A stretch of 5,914 nt of DNA from DATDCV01 sp036524155 (GCA_036524155.1 DATDCV010000425.1:1-5914), one strand, 5' to 3'. Shown: positions 1-5,914, counted from the stretch's first letter. Numbers and translations: made by a program. The notes: generated from the letters alone by a model not told the origin.

Positions 1-97
1 AGGTTTTCCGTTGGTTGCTTTTGGCGTCTGGTCTCGAACCGGCTCGGCTGCGCGCCCGCAGCACGCCGGGACTGACCTCTGTCAGCTCGCCTTTCAT
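1..97 (-). CDS. Possible 5' end of a divergent gene, cut by the window edge
   Basis: A minus-strand ATG at 97-95 opens a frame that stays open to base 1 (32 codons). The peptide begins MKGELTEVSPGVLR and is rich in Arg, Ser and Lys; I recognise no family in it. About 69% of its third positions are G or C, which is compatible with coding in this genome. There is no good ribosome binding site, but none of the genes here has one. If real, the gene would be transcribed away from the regulator at 208, sharing the 98-207 control region. Two plus-strand frames are also open from the left edge to stops at 137-139 and nearby, so the coding strand is undecided. A short CTGAC/GTCAG inverted repeat (72-85) lies inside it. 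Low confidence. Confidence 0.2.
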   Translation of the reverse strand, partial: MKGELTEVSPGVLRARSRAGSRPDAKSNQRKT

Positions 98-113
98 CTT
101 AATTCCGCCGTCC

Positions 114-142
114 TTGACCCCAAGATGGATTCTGTGTAAAAA
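114..142 (+). promoter_or_regulatory. Candidate sigma-70-type promoter of the XylR-like regulator
   Basis: TTGACC (114-119, five of six matches to the -35 consensus) is followed after 17 bases by TAAAAA (137-142, four of six matches to the -10 consensus). Transcription would start near 149, giving a leader of about 60 nt before the ATG at 208. The -10 box and start point overlap the left arm and core of the 38-bp repeat at 129-166, where a bound protein would block or modulate transcription; autoregulation is an inference. An alternative -10, TATACT, lies at 156-161 but has no credible -35. A second inverted pair, TGACA (144-148) and TGTCA (165-169), is present here but not in the other repeat copy. 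Confidence 0.3.
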
Positions 143-166
143 ATGACAGTTTCTTTATACTATTTG
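129..166 (+). repeat. 38-bp intergenic repeat, copy A: candidate regulator operator
   Basis: This copy matches the one at 2274-2311 at 31 of 38 positions without gaps and in the same orientation. The shared core reads ATTC-n-GTGTAAAA, then a variable middle, then TTTATACT-n-TTTG. The outer arms GTGTAAAA (134-141) and CTTTATAC (153-160) are inverted: GTGTAAAA against GTATAAAG, six of eight, with starts 19 bp apart, about two helical turns. It ends 42 bp before the regulator start. A two-fold symmetric site in front of both the regulator and the prepilin-like gene suggests an operator, perhaps for the regulator itself (inference). It could also be a shared promoter element. Confidence 0.55.
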
Positions 167-207
167 TCACCGCGGCGTCCTGTGAACACCTGCTGACTTT
201 TTCGTGT

Positions 208-1356
208 ATGCGAGCCACCCGCCAGGTCGCCCTGCTGATCGAAGCCACCAATGGTTACGCGCGCGGCCTTCTCCACGGCGTCGCCCGCTATACTCACGAG
301 CATGCCCGCTGGACTGTTTATTTCGAGCCGCATGCCCTCGATGAACCGCCTCCTAAATGGCTTAAAGAATGGCGCGGCGACGGCATCCTCGCCAGAATCG
401 GCAACCGGCGCACCGCCAACGCAGTCCTCGCCGTCTGCGTTCCTGTCGTCGAACTGCGCCGCATGCTCACTTTGCCCGGCGTCCCCGCTATCGGCCCCGA
501 CCACCAGCAAGTCGCCCGGATCGCCGCCGAACATCTCCGCGAACGCGGCTTCCGCCACTTCGGCTTTTGCGGCTTTCCCCGCGGCCTGGACCCGCCCCTC
601 GATGACCGCGGCGATGCCTTTCGCGATTACCTTGAGGCTCTCGGCATAACCTGCAGCCTCTTCCCGGCCGACCGCGCCGTCGCCTGGGACCTCGAACAAA
701 GGCGCCTCGTCAGTTGGATCCGTTCCCTTCCCAAACCCGCCGGCATCCTCACCTGCAATGACAGCCGCGGCCTCCAGGTCCTCCGCGCCTGCGTCCAGGC
801 CGGAGTCGCTGTTCCTGACCACGTCGCCGTCATCGGTGCCGGCAATGACGATTGCCTCTGCGACCTTTCCCATCCGCCCCTCAGTAGCGTCGATCTCGCC
901 CCGGAAGCCATCGGCTACGAAGCCGCCGCCCTCCTGGATCGGTTGATGGATCGCCGCGCGCCTCCCTCTTCAGCTTTGCTGGTCCCCCCCCGCGGCATCG
1001 TCACCCGCCTCTCTACCGACGTCCTCGCCACCGAAGATGACGCCGTTTCACGTGCCGCCGGCTTCATCCGCACCCATGCCCGCGGCGACATCCGCGTCCG
1101 CGACGTTCTGGCTCACCTCAAATTGTCACGCTCCGCGCTCGAACCTCGCCTGAAACGCGTGCTCGGCCGAACAATTCATCAGGAGATTCACCACGTCCGC
1201 CTCGAACGAGTCAAGACCCTCCTCGCCACCACCCATTTGCCCACCAAGCAGATCGCCGAGCAAGCAGGCTTTCACTCCGTCCAATATCTCACCCGCGTCT
1301 TCCGCCGCGCCACCGGCAAAACCCCCGCCGCCTACCGCAAACGCATGCGCTTCTAA
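208..1356 (+). CDS. XylR-like regulator: LacI-type sugar sensor fused to AraC-type DNA-binding domain
   Basis: This is a 382-residue cytoplasmic one-component transcription factor. Residues about 5-270 form a periplasmic-binding-protein-like sensor as in LacI and E. coli XylR. Supporting motifs are VALLIEATNGYARGLL near the N terminus, WRGDGILARI (55-64), the pattern HLRERGFRHFGFCG (109-122), LTCNDSRGLQVL (181-192) and the subdomain end PPRGIVTRLSTDVLA (260-274). Residues about 280-380 are an AraC-type domain with two helix-turn-helix units: VRDVLAHLKLSRSALEPRLK (297-316) and IAEQAGFHSVQYLTRVFRR (349-367), followed by the typical GKTPAAYRK ending. Length and architecture match the family. The ATG at 208 places the start where relatives begin; no Shine-Dalgarno sequence is seen. 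Codons are strongly C-ending. It converges on the prepilin-like gene. The ligand is unknown; sugars such as xylose are family knowledge, not shown here. An 8-C run (984-991) leaves the frame intact. Confidence 0.93.
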   Translation: MRATRQVALLIEATNGYARGLLHGVARYTHEHARWTVYFEPHALDEPPPKWLKEWRGDGILARIGNRRTANAVLAVCVPVVELRRMLTLPGVPAIGPDHQQVARIAAEHLRERGFRHFGFCGFPRGLDPPLDDRGDAFRDYLEALGITCSLFPADRAVAWDLEQRRLVSWIRSLPKPAGILTCNDSRGLQVLRACVQAGVAVPDHVAVIGAGNDDCLCDLSHPPLSSVDLAPEAIGYEAAALLDRLMDRRAPPSSALLVPPRGIVTRLSTDVLATEDDAVSRAAGFIRTHARGDIRVRDVLAHLKLSRSALEPRLKRVLGRTIHQEIHHVRLERVKTLLATTHLPTKQIAEQAGFHSVQYLTRVFRRATGKTPAAYRKRMRF

Positions 1357-1380
1357 CCCAAATTTTCGTTCACTGATTGA

Positions 1381-2211
1381 CTAATCGGCCAGCATGGCCG
1401 GCGGGAACGCCGGATTCGACGGCCAATTGATCCGTTTCAGGTTTTGCTGTTCTTCCGTCGCCGCCCATTGGCACAACGGCCACACTGTCCCGCCGAACTT
1501 CACGTAGCGCACGCTCCCATCCCCGAACGCATAATTGCACCCGCCCGACACCGACGGCCTCGGCCCGCCGTGCCGCGCATGTTGGATCTTGTAGATCGCA
1601 TTGTTCATCCCGCCCCCCGCATTTTCCAGAAGGTCCATCCAAAAATCCCCCTCCAGGTGTTTCTTCGACCCGAAAATGATCGTTACTGCGGGGCGGGGCA
1701 GGGCGCTCTCTTTGATATTGTAACCGCTCCCATTTGCCCGGCTCGCCGGGCCACCGGGTTGGAGGTCGTTCCACCCGTTCATAATATAGCTCCGCAACGC
1801 ATCGTCCGCCCCCTTCATCGCCAACGTCGGATATGTCCCCGACGAACCGTTCCCCATCGGCTTGCCCTGCAGCAGGTCGGTCGGACAGCGCAACATGTTG
1901 GTGTTCCGATAATACCCCAGCAGCGACGCGGGCCACTTCGGCCCCTGGTCGACGTATGGCGGGAAGTAACCGTTTTGCTCATCCGCATACAGCTTCAACG
2001 CTATTTGAAACTGTTTCAGTTGATTCAGACACGATGTCCTTTGCGCCGATGCCTTGGCCTTGCTCAACGCTGGCAGCAGCATCGCCGCCAGGATCGCAAT
2101 GATCGCTATCACCACCAGCAGTTCGATCAGCGTGAAACCCCTCGGAACCGCCCCAACGCCGCGGTTACCGGCGCCTGCCGCTCCGGTTGTCAACCTGCGT
2201 AGTGGATCCAT
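1381..2211 (-). CDS. Prepilin-like protein with type IV pilin/type II secretion N-terminal methylation motif
   Basis: From the ATG at 2211 this encodes 276 residues. After a short basic leader comes the prepilin peptidase site G|FTLIELLVV (cleavage after residue 25, Glu at +5), then a hydrophobic helix IAIIAILAAMLLPALSKAK that would anchor the protein in the inner membrane and pack in a pseudopilus. The globular part includes LRCPTDLL, SYIMNGWNDL and, near the C terminus, a His-rich stretch HARHGG followed by NYAFGDGSVRYVKFGG. This is the H-X(n)-DG signature of the DUF1559-like or related pseudopilins abundant in Verrucomicrobiota and Planctomycetota. A TTG at 2232 in the same frame would add seven residues; I prefer the ATG because a candidate promoter starts transcription near 2234. 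No pilus or secretion machinery gene is nearby. The precise role is unknown. Codons favour G endings (GGG, GCG, CCG), unlike the regulator and hydrolase. It converges on the regulator with a 24-bp gap that shows no terminator hairpin. Confidence 0.9.
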   Translation of the reverse strand: MDPLRRLTTGAAGAGNRGVGAVPRGFTLIELLVVIAIIAILAAMLLPALSKAKASAQRTSCLNQLKQFQIALKLYADEQNGYFPPYVDQGPKWPASLLGYYRNTNMLRCPTDLLQGKPMGNGSSGTYPTLAMKGADDALRSYIMNGWNDLQPGGPASRANGSGYNIKESALPRPAVTIIFGSKKHLEGDFWMDLLENAGGGMNNAIYKIQHARHGGPRPSVSGGCNYAFGDGSVRYVKFGGTVWPLCQWAATEEQQNLKRINWPSNPAFPPAMLAD

Positions 2212-2240
2212 AGGCCCATTTTTAATCGTCAACTAGCCCA

Positions 2241-2268
2241 ACTATACCTCCCCACCCCGGCGCACCAA
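2241..2268 (-). promoter_or_regulatory. Candidate promoter of the prepilin-like gene
   Basis: Read on the minus strand, TTGGTG (2268-2263) and TATAGT (2246-2241, five of six matches to the -10 consensus) are separated by 16 bases. Transcription would begin near 2234, 23 nt before the ATG at 2211. The -35 box is weak, with three of six matches. The second copy of the 38-bp repeat lies immediately upstream at roughly -40 to -77, a position where AraC-family proteins commonly activate. This is a pattern match, not proof. Confidence 0.3.
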
Positions 2269-2273
2269 GCCGC

Positions 2274-2311
2274 ATTCAGTGTAAAACTTCACAATTTTTT
2301 TATACTTTTTG
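2274..2311 (+). repeat. 38-bp intergenic repeat, copy B: candidate regulator operator
   Basis: This is the partner of the sequence at 129-166 (31 of 38 identical, no gaps, same orientation on the plus strand). Its arms GTGTAAAA (2279-2286) and TTTTATAC (2298-2305) are inverted with seven of eight matches, a better dyad than copy A. It lies upstream of the minus-strand prepilin-like gene, so its orientation relative to the gene is the reverse of copy A; a symmetric operator would tolerate this. The surroundings are very GC-rich, so the AT-rich block stands out. If it were instead a directional promoter on the plus strand it would read toward the 3' end of the GH92-like gene. Confidence 0.55.
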
Positions 2312-2347
2312 CTCTGCCGGCGCGCCGATCGCGCCAGCTCTGGATCG

Positions 2348-2378
2348 CGCGGGGCTCGGATGGAAGAGAAACCCCGCG
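2348..2378. other. Strong intergenic hairpin of unknown role
   Basis: CGCGGGG (2348-2354) pairs perfectly with CCCCGCG (2372-2378). Inside, CTC (2355-2357) can pair with GAG (2366-2368), leaving an 8-nt loop and a 3-nt AAA bulge, for ten pairs in all. No T-run follows on either strand, so it is not a classical intrinsic terminator. It sits 77-107 nt past the stop of the GH92-like gene and before the repeat at 2274-2311. It could protect or end the operon's mRNA, or belong to a small plus-strand transcript. The pairing is visible in the sequence; the role is inference. Confidence 0.35.
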
Positions 2379-2409
2379 AGTTCGCAAACGCCCGAATCAG
2401 AATTGAGAG

Positions 2410-2434
2410 CCCATCAGCGGAGGTGACGGATGGG
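2410..2434 (-). terminator. Weak stem-loop just after the GH92-like gene
   Basis: CCCATC (2410-2415) pairs with GATGGG (2429-2434) around a 13-nt loop. A second small stem, GGCGC (2438-2442) with GCGCC (2451-2455), overlaps the stop codon of the GH92-like gene. Both would lie at the 3' end of the minus-strand transcript. Neither is followed by a T-run, so termination here would not be of the standard Rho-independent form. Offered only as a possible 3' end structure. Confidence 0.2.
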
Positions 2435-2454
2435 GGAGGCGCTCGCGCACGCGC

Positions 2455-4788
2455 CTACCTGGTCACCACCTCGATGCGAGCCGTGCCAAAGGTTCGAATG
2501 GCCAGAGTCTGCTGCTCGTCATCATAACCCCACCCCTCGACCGGTTGGTCGTCCAGCAACACCTTCACCGGTTTGTTCCGAGTGTGGATCTTCGTCGTAG
2601 CCTCAACGGCGCCGCATTCCACCGTGCACCTCAGGACCGAGGCAGATCGGAGTTCGGCATCCAGAATGAAACCGTCGGAGGACCCGACATAGAGGTCGCC
2701 CAGGCTTTGCGAGGAGTCGCTGCCCATTTCCAGTTCGATGGTCGCGCCCGCCGCAAGGCGTTTCGCCGGAATCAGATACGCGGGATAACCGCGGCCATCG
2801 ACTGTTATCGACCGGATATAGATGTTCGTGTGGTTATTATTCTTCGTCCGAATGGTGAGGTCGTGCCTGCCGTTCCGGATGACGGCCTCGGTGATCGGAG
2901 GCGACGTGATGATGAATTGTCCGGCCGGAGCGGGCACCGGATACAGGCCGATCAGGGAACAGAGCAGCCAGCCGGAGTTGCCGGTGTAATGAGTTTGCCA
3001 GCCGCCATGGGGCGGCTTGGGGCGGACCCCTTCGAACATCACCGCCTGGTCGAAGAGGGGGACCCAGCGTTGACGGATGATCTGCTGGGCGGTGTTGGGT
3101 GCTCCGGCGTAGTAGAGCAGCAACGGATACTGAAGCTGGTAATCGTTGAACCAGGCGTCATTGAGACAATAAGCCGCTACGCGCCGCGCGAAGTCCTGCT
3201 GCCCGGGCAACGCCATCAGGCCATAAGGGTCGTGCGGCACGGCGAACATCCAGTCCCTGGTGCTCCCTTCAAAGAGTCCCTGCGGGTTGGGGTTCCAGGT
3301 CATTTTCTGGTTTTCGATGGGCCCCCAGGCGCCGGTGGAATCTTTGACGCGGAAAGCCCGGGCGGCGGAGTCCCAAAGATTGGTGTAAAGCTGGCGCGAG
3401 CGGGCGTAGCGGGCCGCCGCTGCCGAGTCCGAGTGCGCTCGGGCCAGCAGTGCCAGGGCGTCGAAGCCGGTCGCATATTCGAGCGAGCGTGAGCAGGCGA
3501 ACCCGCCGTTGGTCGCTTGCAACAGGTAGCCTGCAGAGACGAGGCTTTCCGGCGCGAAAGCCGGGTTGCTGAAATTGTCCTTCAGAGCGGCGTAGAGCTT
3601 GGCATAAGGGGCGGGGACGCTGCTTTCAAAAGCCTGAGCAACCAGCAGGGGACTGAAACGAATATTGCGATGGCCGAGCGTGCCGGTGAACAGGCAGATG
3701 TCGCCATCGAGGCATCCGTCACGCTCGTAACGGGCTAAATAGGTATTGAGCACGTCGGTCATGACCTCGGGATAGGCGAGCATGAGGAACGGGTAGGTGG
3801 CGCGGACATTGTCCCAGCAACAGCTTTGGTAGCCGCCGATGAACTGCCAATACGCGCTTGAAGCGACCGAGCGCGGCCGAGGATAGTATTTCGCATAGCA
3901 CGAACCGTCAGACCCATCGATGATATTGGCATACGTCGTGTAAAGGGCGGTCGCGGCCATGCGTTTCACCGTGTCCGACCCCTCGACCGCCACCCTGGTG
4001 AGAACTTCCTCCCACGCCAAACGGCAGCGCCGGTGGACCGCGTCGAAGTCCGTAAACTCGGCAGCGAGGAATTGGCCGGCCTGTTCGAGGCTGGTGAAGG
4101 AGACGGCGACCGCAACTGTTACGCTCGGCGCATCAAACTGCGCATACCGGCACAGGCTGGCATCCACCGCCTTTACTGCCCCGGTGGCGGCAGCCTCGCA
4201 ACCACCAGACGCGACCGAACGTTCGCTGAAGCGGATCATGTAATACGCGCTCCGCTGTCCAGGCTCACCAATCACTGCGTGCAGCGTCCGGTCGTCCACG
4301 CGGGTGACGGTCCGGTCGTTCCATTTGTCGAGCCGGGCCCAGCTATCGACGGTCGGTTTGGTGAAATCAAACACCAGGTAACGCCTGGCGGCCGTCTCGG
4401 GGAAGCTGACCTTGAACACCGACACGTGCGGCGAAACCGTCGTCACCATCGTGGTCGGCCCACAAGGTTTGCTGGACTCGTAATTGATCAGGAGCATCGA
4501 TGGGTCGCCGGTCACTGATGCGCGCCACTCCTCCTTGGGTGGCCGCGCCACCGCGGCGTTCACGCAGGGATAGATTCTCGGCACCCTCGTGAGGACGTCC
4601 GCGCTCTCACCGGAAGCGGTCGACCACACGCCGATGGTTCCGAGGGGGTAGCGGATGAAGCCCACCTTGTTTTGAACGGCGTTGCAGTATTCCAGATGGG
4701 CTGAGGGGGCGGCCGAGCCGCTGTGGTCGGGGGTCAACACGCCGAGCAGCATGGCGAACGCTGGCGTGCGCAATTTCAACTGCAGCAT
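2455..4788 (-). CDS. Divergent glycoside hydrolase family 92-like exported protein
   Basis: The 777-residue protein starts with a plausible signal peptide (MLQLKLR, hydrophobic 8-19, likely cleavage near 26-30). An N-terminal beta domain precedes SFTSLEQAGQFLAAE (230-244) and AWEEVLTRVAVEG (258-270), typical of the GH92 linker. The helical catalytic-domain scaffold shows CWDNVRATYPF (324-334), SRSLEYA (433-439), FEGSTRDW and VPHD (506-520), LLLYYAGAP (556-564), IGLYPVPAPAGQFIITSPP (613-631) and NIYIRSITVDG (655-665). GH92 enzymes are mostly calcium-dependent exo-alpha-mannosidases. Here the usual GNEDxGQMSAW signature aligns to WQTHYTGNSGW (597-607), without its acidic residues, and GNEPSHHIPYLY aligns to FNDYQLQYPLLL (547-558). 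Mannosidase activity therefore cannot be assumed. About 85 extra residues after 693 form an unassigned, probably beta-rich, tail. An in-frame TAG at 4815-4813 with no start codon between fixes ATG 4788 as the earliest start. No Shine-Dalgarno sequence is seen. Probably cotranscribed with the upstream dehydrogenase (68-bp gap). Confidence 0.8.
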   Translation of the reverse strand: MLQLKLRTPAFAMLLGVLTPDHSGSAAPSAHLEYCNAVQNKVGFIRYPLGTIGVWSTASGESADVLTRVPRIYPCVNAAVARPPKEEWRASVTGDPSMLLINYESSKPCGPTTMVTTVSPHVSVFKVSFPETAARRYLVFDFTKPTVDSWARLDKWNDRTVTRVDDRTLHAVIGEPGQRSAYYMIRFSERSVASGGCEAAATGAVKAVDASLCRYAQFDAPSVTVAVAVSFTSLEQAGQFLAAEFTDFDAVHRRCRLAWEEVLTRVAVEGSDTVKRMAATALYTTYANIIDGSDGSCYAKYYPRPRSVASSAYWQFIGGYQSCCWDNVRATYPFLMLAYPEVMTDVLNTYLARYERDGCLDGDICLFTGTLGHRNIRFSPLLVAQAFESSVPAPYAKLYAALKDNFSNPAFAPESLVSAGYLLQATNGGFACSRSLEYATGFDALALLARAHSDSAAAARYARSRQLYTNLWDSAARAFRVKDSTGAWGPIENQKMTWNPNPQGLFEGSTRDWMFAVPHDPYGLMALPGQQDFARRVAAYCLNDAWFNDYQLQYPLLLYYAGAPNTAQQIIRQRWVPLFDQAVMFEGVRPKPPHGGWQTHYTGNSGWLLCSLIGLYPVPAPAGQFIITSPPITEAVIRNGRHDLTIRTKNNNHTNIYIRSITVDGRGYPAYLIPAKRLAAGATIELEMGSDSSQSLGDLYVGSSDGFILDAELRSASVLRCTVECGAVEATTKIHTRNKPVKVLLDDQPVEGWGYDDEQQTLAIRTFGTARIEVVTR

Positions 4789-4856
4789 AAATTCGTGGTT
4801 TTCGGAGGTGTTCTATTCGTCGGCGCTCGCGATTGGTTCCGCCTCACTGGGCCGGG

Positions 4857-5912
4857 CTACTGCGGTATCTGGAGTTGCACTTTCATTACTTGTTCTTTCC
4901 CGGCCGCTGCGGCCATCGCCTCGCAGACCTGGCTCAGGGGGAAGACGCGGCTGACCAGCGGCTCGAGATTCACATGGCCGGAGGTCGCCAGCACGATGGC
5001 TTCGCTGAAAACGTCGCCGTAGCGGAAGGAACCGAGGAGCTGAATTTCCCGCACCATCACCTGGTTCGCCGGCAAAGGAATGTCGGCTGCGCCCAGCGTG
5101 CCAATCTGGACGATGGTAGCGCCGGGCCCTGCCAGATCGAAGGCCTGGCGGAGCGCCGGCGGAGCGCCCGAGGCCTCGAAGATCACCTCGAAGCCGTCGC
5201 CAGCGAGCTCGTGAACTGATTCCCTGAGGGTGGGGACGACGGGGTCCAGCACCGCATCGACGCCGAGAGCGGCGGCTTGCCGCCGCCGGCCGGCGACGAC
5301 GTCGCTCAACACGACAGGCATCGCTCCGTAGGCACGAGCGGTCAATGCCACAAGTAGTCCGATCGGGCCGCCCCCCAGCACCAGAACGCTTTTGCCTGAA
5401 ACCGCGCCCGGGCGTTTGACCGCATGCAACGCTACTGCCAACGGCTCCATCATGGCAGCCACACCGTTGTTCATTTCAAGCGGAATCGGATGGCACTGGT
5501 CGGCACGGACCGTCACGAAGTCGGCAAAGGCGCCATGAGTGGGGGGGCTGGTGCTGGCGCTGCCCAGCATGATGGTTTTCGGGCACAAATTGCCCCGACC
5601 GCTCTTGCAGTAACGGCAAAACCCGCACGCGCGCGCAGGGTTGACGACAACCCTGGCGCCTGGGCAGGGTTCCCGCACATCCTCCGAGACCGCCGCCACC
5701 TCCCCCACCAGTTCGTGTCCCAGGATGAAAGGCCGGTCGGGGACGAACGCGCCGCAATACCCATGCGTGAAATAGTGCAGGTCAGAACCGCAGATGCCGG
5801 CACGCTGCACGCGTATCAGAACCTCTCCGCGACCTGGTTCCGGCACCGCACAGGACTCCACTCGCAGATCCTTGGCGCCATGGAGTACGGCGCCGGCCAT
5901 GGGTTTGCTCAT
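4857..5912 (-). CDS. idnD: L-idonate 5-dehydrogenase-like zinc-dependent alcohol dehydrogenase
   Basis: This 351-residue cytoplasmic enzyme belongs to the zinc-dependent medium-chain dehydrogenases and would oxidise a polyol or sugar acid; for L-idonate the product is 5-keto-D-gluconate. Visible motifs are GICGSDLHYF (39-48, catalytic Zn ligand Cys41), GHE (65-67, ligands His66 and Glu67), MEPLAVALHAV (155-165, Glu156) and the structural zinc lobe Cys96, Cys99, Cys102, Cys110. The Rossmann fold has LGGGPIG (179-185), and Asp204 at the end of the second strand favours NAD+ over NADP+. NPARACGFCRYC, LGSAS (116-120) and LLGSFRYGDVFSEA (292-305) resemble IdnD more than sorbitol or threonine dehydrogenases, but the substrate is not proven; sorbitol-type polyols remain possible. 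All key residues are present. The ATG at 5912 is two bases from the window edge; ATG at 5900 (Met5) is an equally good start by homology. It leads the operon with the GH92-like gene. Confidence 0.88.
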   Translation of the reverse strand: MSKPMAGAVLHGAKDLRVESCAVPEPGRGEVLIRVQRAGICGSDLHYFTHGYCGAFVPDRPFILGHELVGEVAAVSEDVREPCPGARVVVNPARACGFCRYCKSGRGNLCPKTIMLGSASTSPPTHGAFADFVTVRADQCHPIPLEMNNGVAAMMEPLAVALHAVKRPGAVSGKSVLVLGGGPIGLLVALTARAYGAMPVVLSDVVAGRRRQAAALGVDAVLDPVVPTLRESVHELAGDGFEVIFEASGAPPALRQAFDLAGPGATIVQIGTLGAADIPLPANQVMVREIQLLGSFRYGDVFSEAIVLATSGHVNLEPLVSRVFPLSQVCEAMAAAAGKEQVMKVQLQIPQ

Positions 5913-5914
5913 TT

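Noticed and set aside
25..60. GGTTCGAGAC on the minus strand, resembling a tRNA T-loop
   Set aside because: The flanking bases do not form a five-pair T stem, and no acceptor, D or anticodon arm can be found around it.
160..873. Minus-strand open frame (237 codons) opposite the regulator
   Set aside because: It is low-complexity Ala/Gly/Asp-rich sequence, the usual shadow of a C3-rich gene; the plus strand has clear LacI/AraC motifs.
984..991. Run of eight C in the regulator, and a run of seven G near 5541 in the dehydrogenase, as possible frameshift sites
   Set aside because: In both genes the frame and conserved motifs continue unbroken on each side, so there is no sign of a frameshift or sequencing error.
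1444..2202. Plus-strand open frame (252 codons) opposite the prepilin-like gene
   Set aside because: The product is rich in Arg, Pro and Gln without domain pattern, while the minus strand encodes a textbook prepilin N terminus.
2419..2600. Plus-strand ATG at 2430 preceded by a good GGAGG (2419-2423), opening a frame of about 56 codons with two Cys pairs
   Set aside because: Most of it is antisense to the 3' end of the GH92-like gene, the product has no known family, and no other gene here uses a Shine-Dalgarno sequence, so the GGAGG is probably chance.
2545..3492. Long plus-strand open frame (315 codons) opposite the GH92-like gene
   Set aside because: It lies wholly antisense to a gene with clear family motifs, its product is Arg/Gly-rich with no recognisable domain, and long antisense frames are expected in GC-rich DNA.

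Overview
This GC-rich window looks like an accessory carbohydrate-use locus from a member of the PVC group, most likely Verrucomicrobiota. That is inferred from three things. The regulator fuses a LacI-like sensor to an AraC-type DNA-binding domain, as is common in Verrucomicrobiota and Planctomycetota. A lone prepilin-like protein carries the H...DG C-terminal signature that is heavily expanded in the same phyla. No gene shows a clear Shine-Dalgarno sequence. No rRNA, tRNA, CRISPR array, insertion sequence or phage gene was seen.

Layout, left to right. Bases 1-97 may hold the 5' end of a divergent minus-strand gene (weak). Bases 98-207 are a control region with a possible promoter and the first copy of a 38-bp repeat. 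A XylR/AraC-type sugar regulator follows on the plus strand (208-1356). It converges, with a 24-bp gap, on a prepilin-like gene on the minus strand (1381-2211). The gap 2212-2454 holds a possible minus-strand promoter, the second copy of the 38-bp repeat and two hairpins. A divergent glycoside hydrolase family 92-like exported protein (2455-4788) and an L-idonate 5-dehydrogenase-like zinc enzyme (4857-5912) follow on the minus strand. They are 68 bp apart and read as an operon in the order dehydrogenase then hydrolase. The dehydrogenase start is two bases from the window edge, so its promoter is not visible.

How the parts may work together (inference): the regulator would sense a sugar or sugar derivative. 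The exported GH92-like protein would act on glycans, and the dehydrogenase would oxidise a polyol or sugar acid in the cytoplasm. The most interesting signals are two. First, a 38-bp sequence, 31 of 38 bases identical and with inverted 8-bp arms, lies both in front of the regulator and in front of the prepilin-like gene, which suggests they share a regulatory site. Second, the GH92-like protein keeps the family scaffold but lacks the acidic residues of the signature usually written GNEDxGQMSAW. Together these raise the possibility of a sugar-responsive unit that includes a surface pseudopilin and a hydrolase-derived protein with altered or lost catalysis. None of this is proven by sequence alone.
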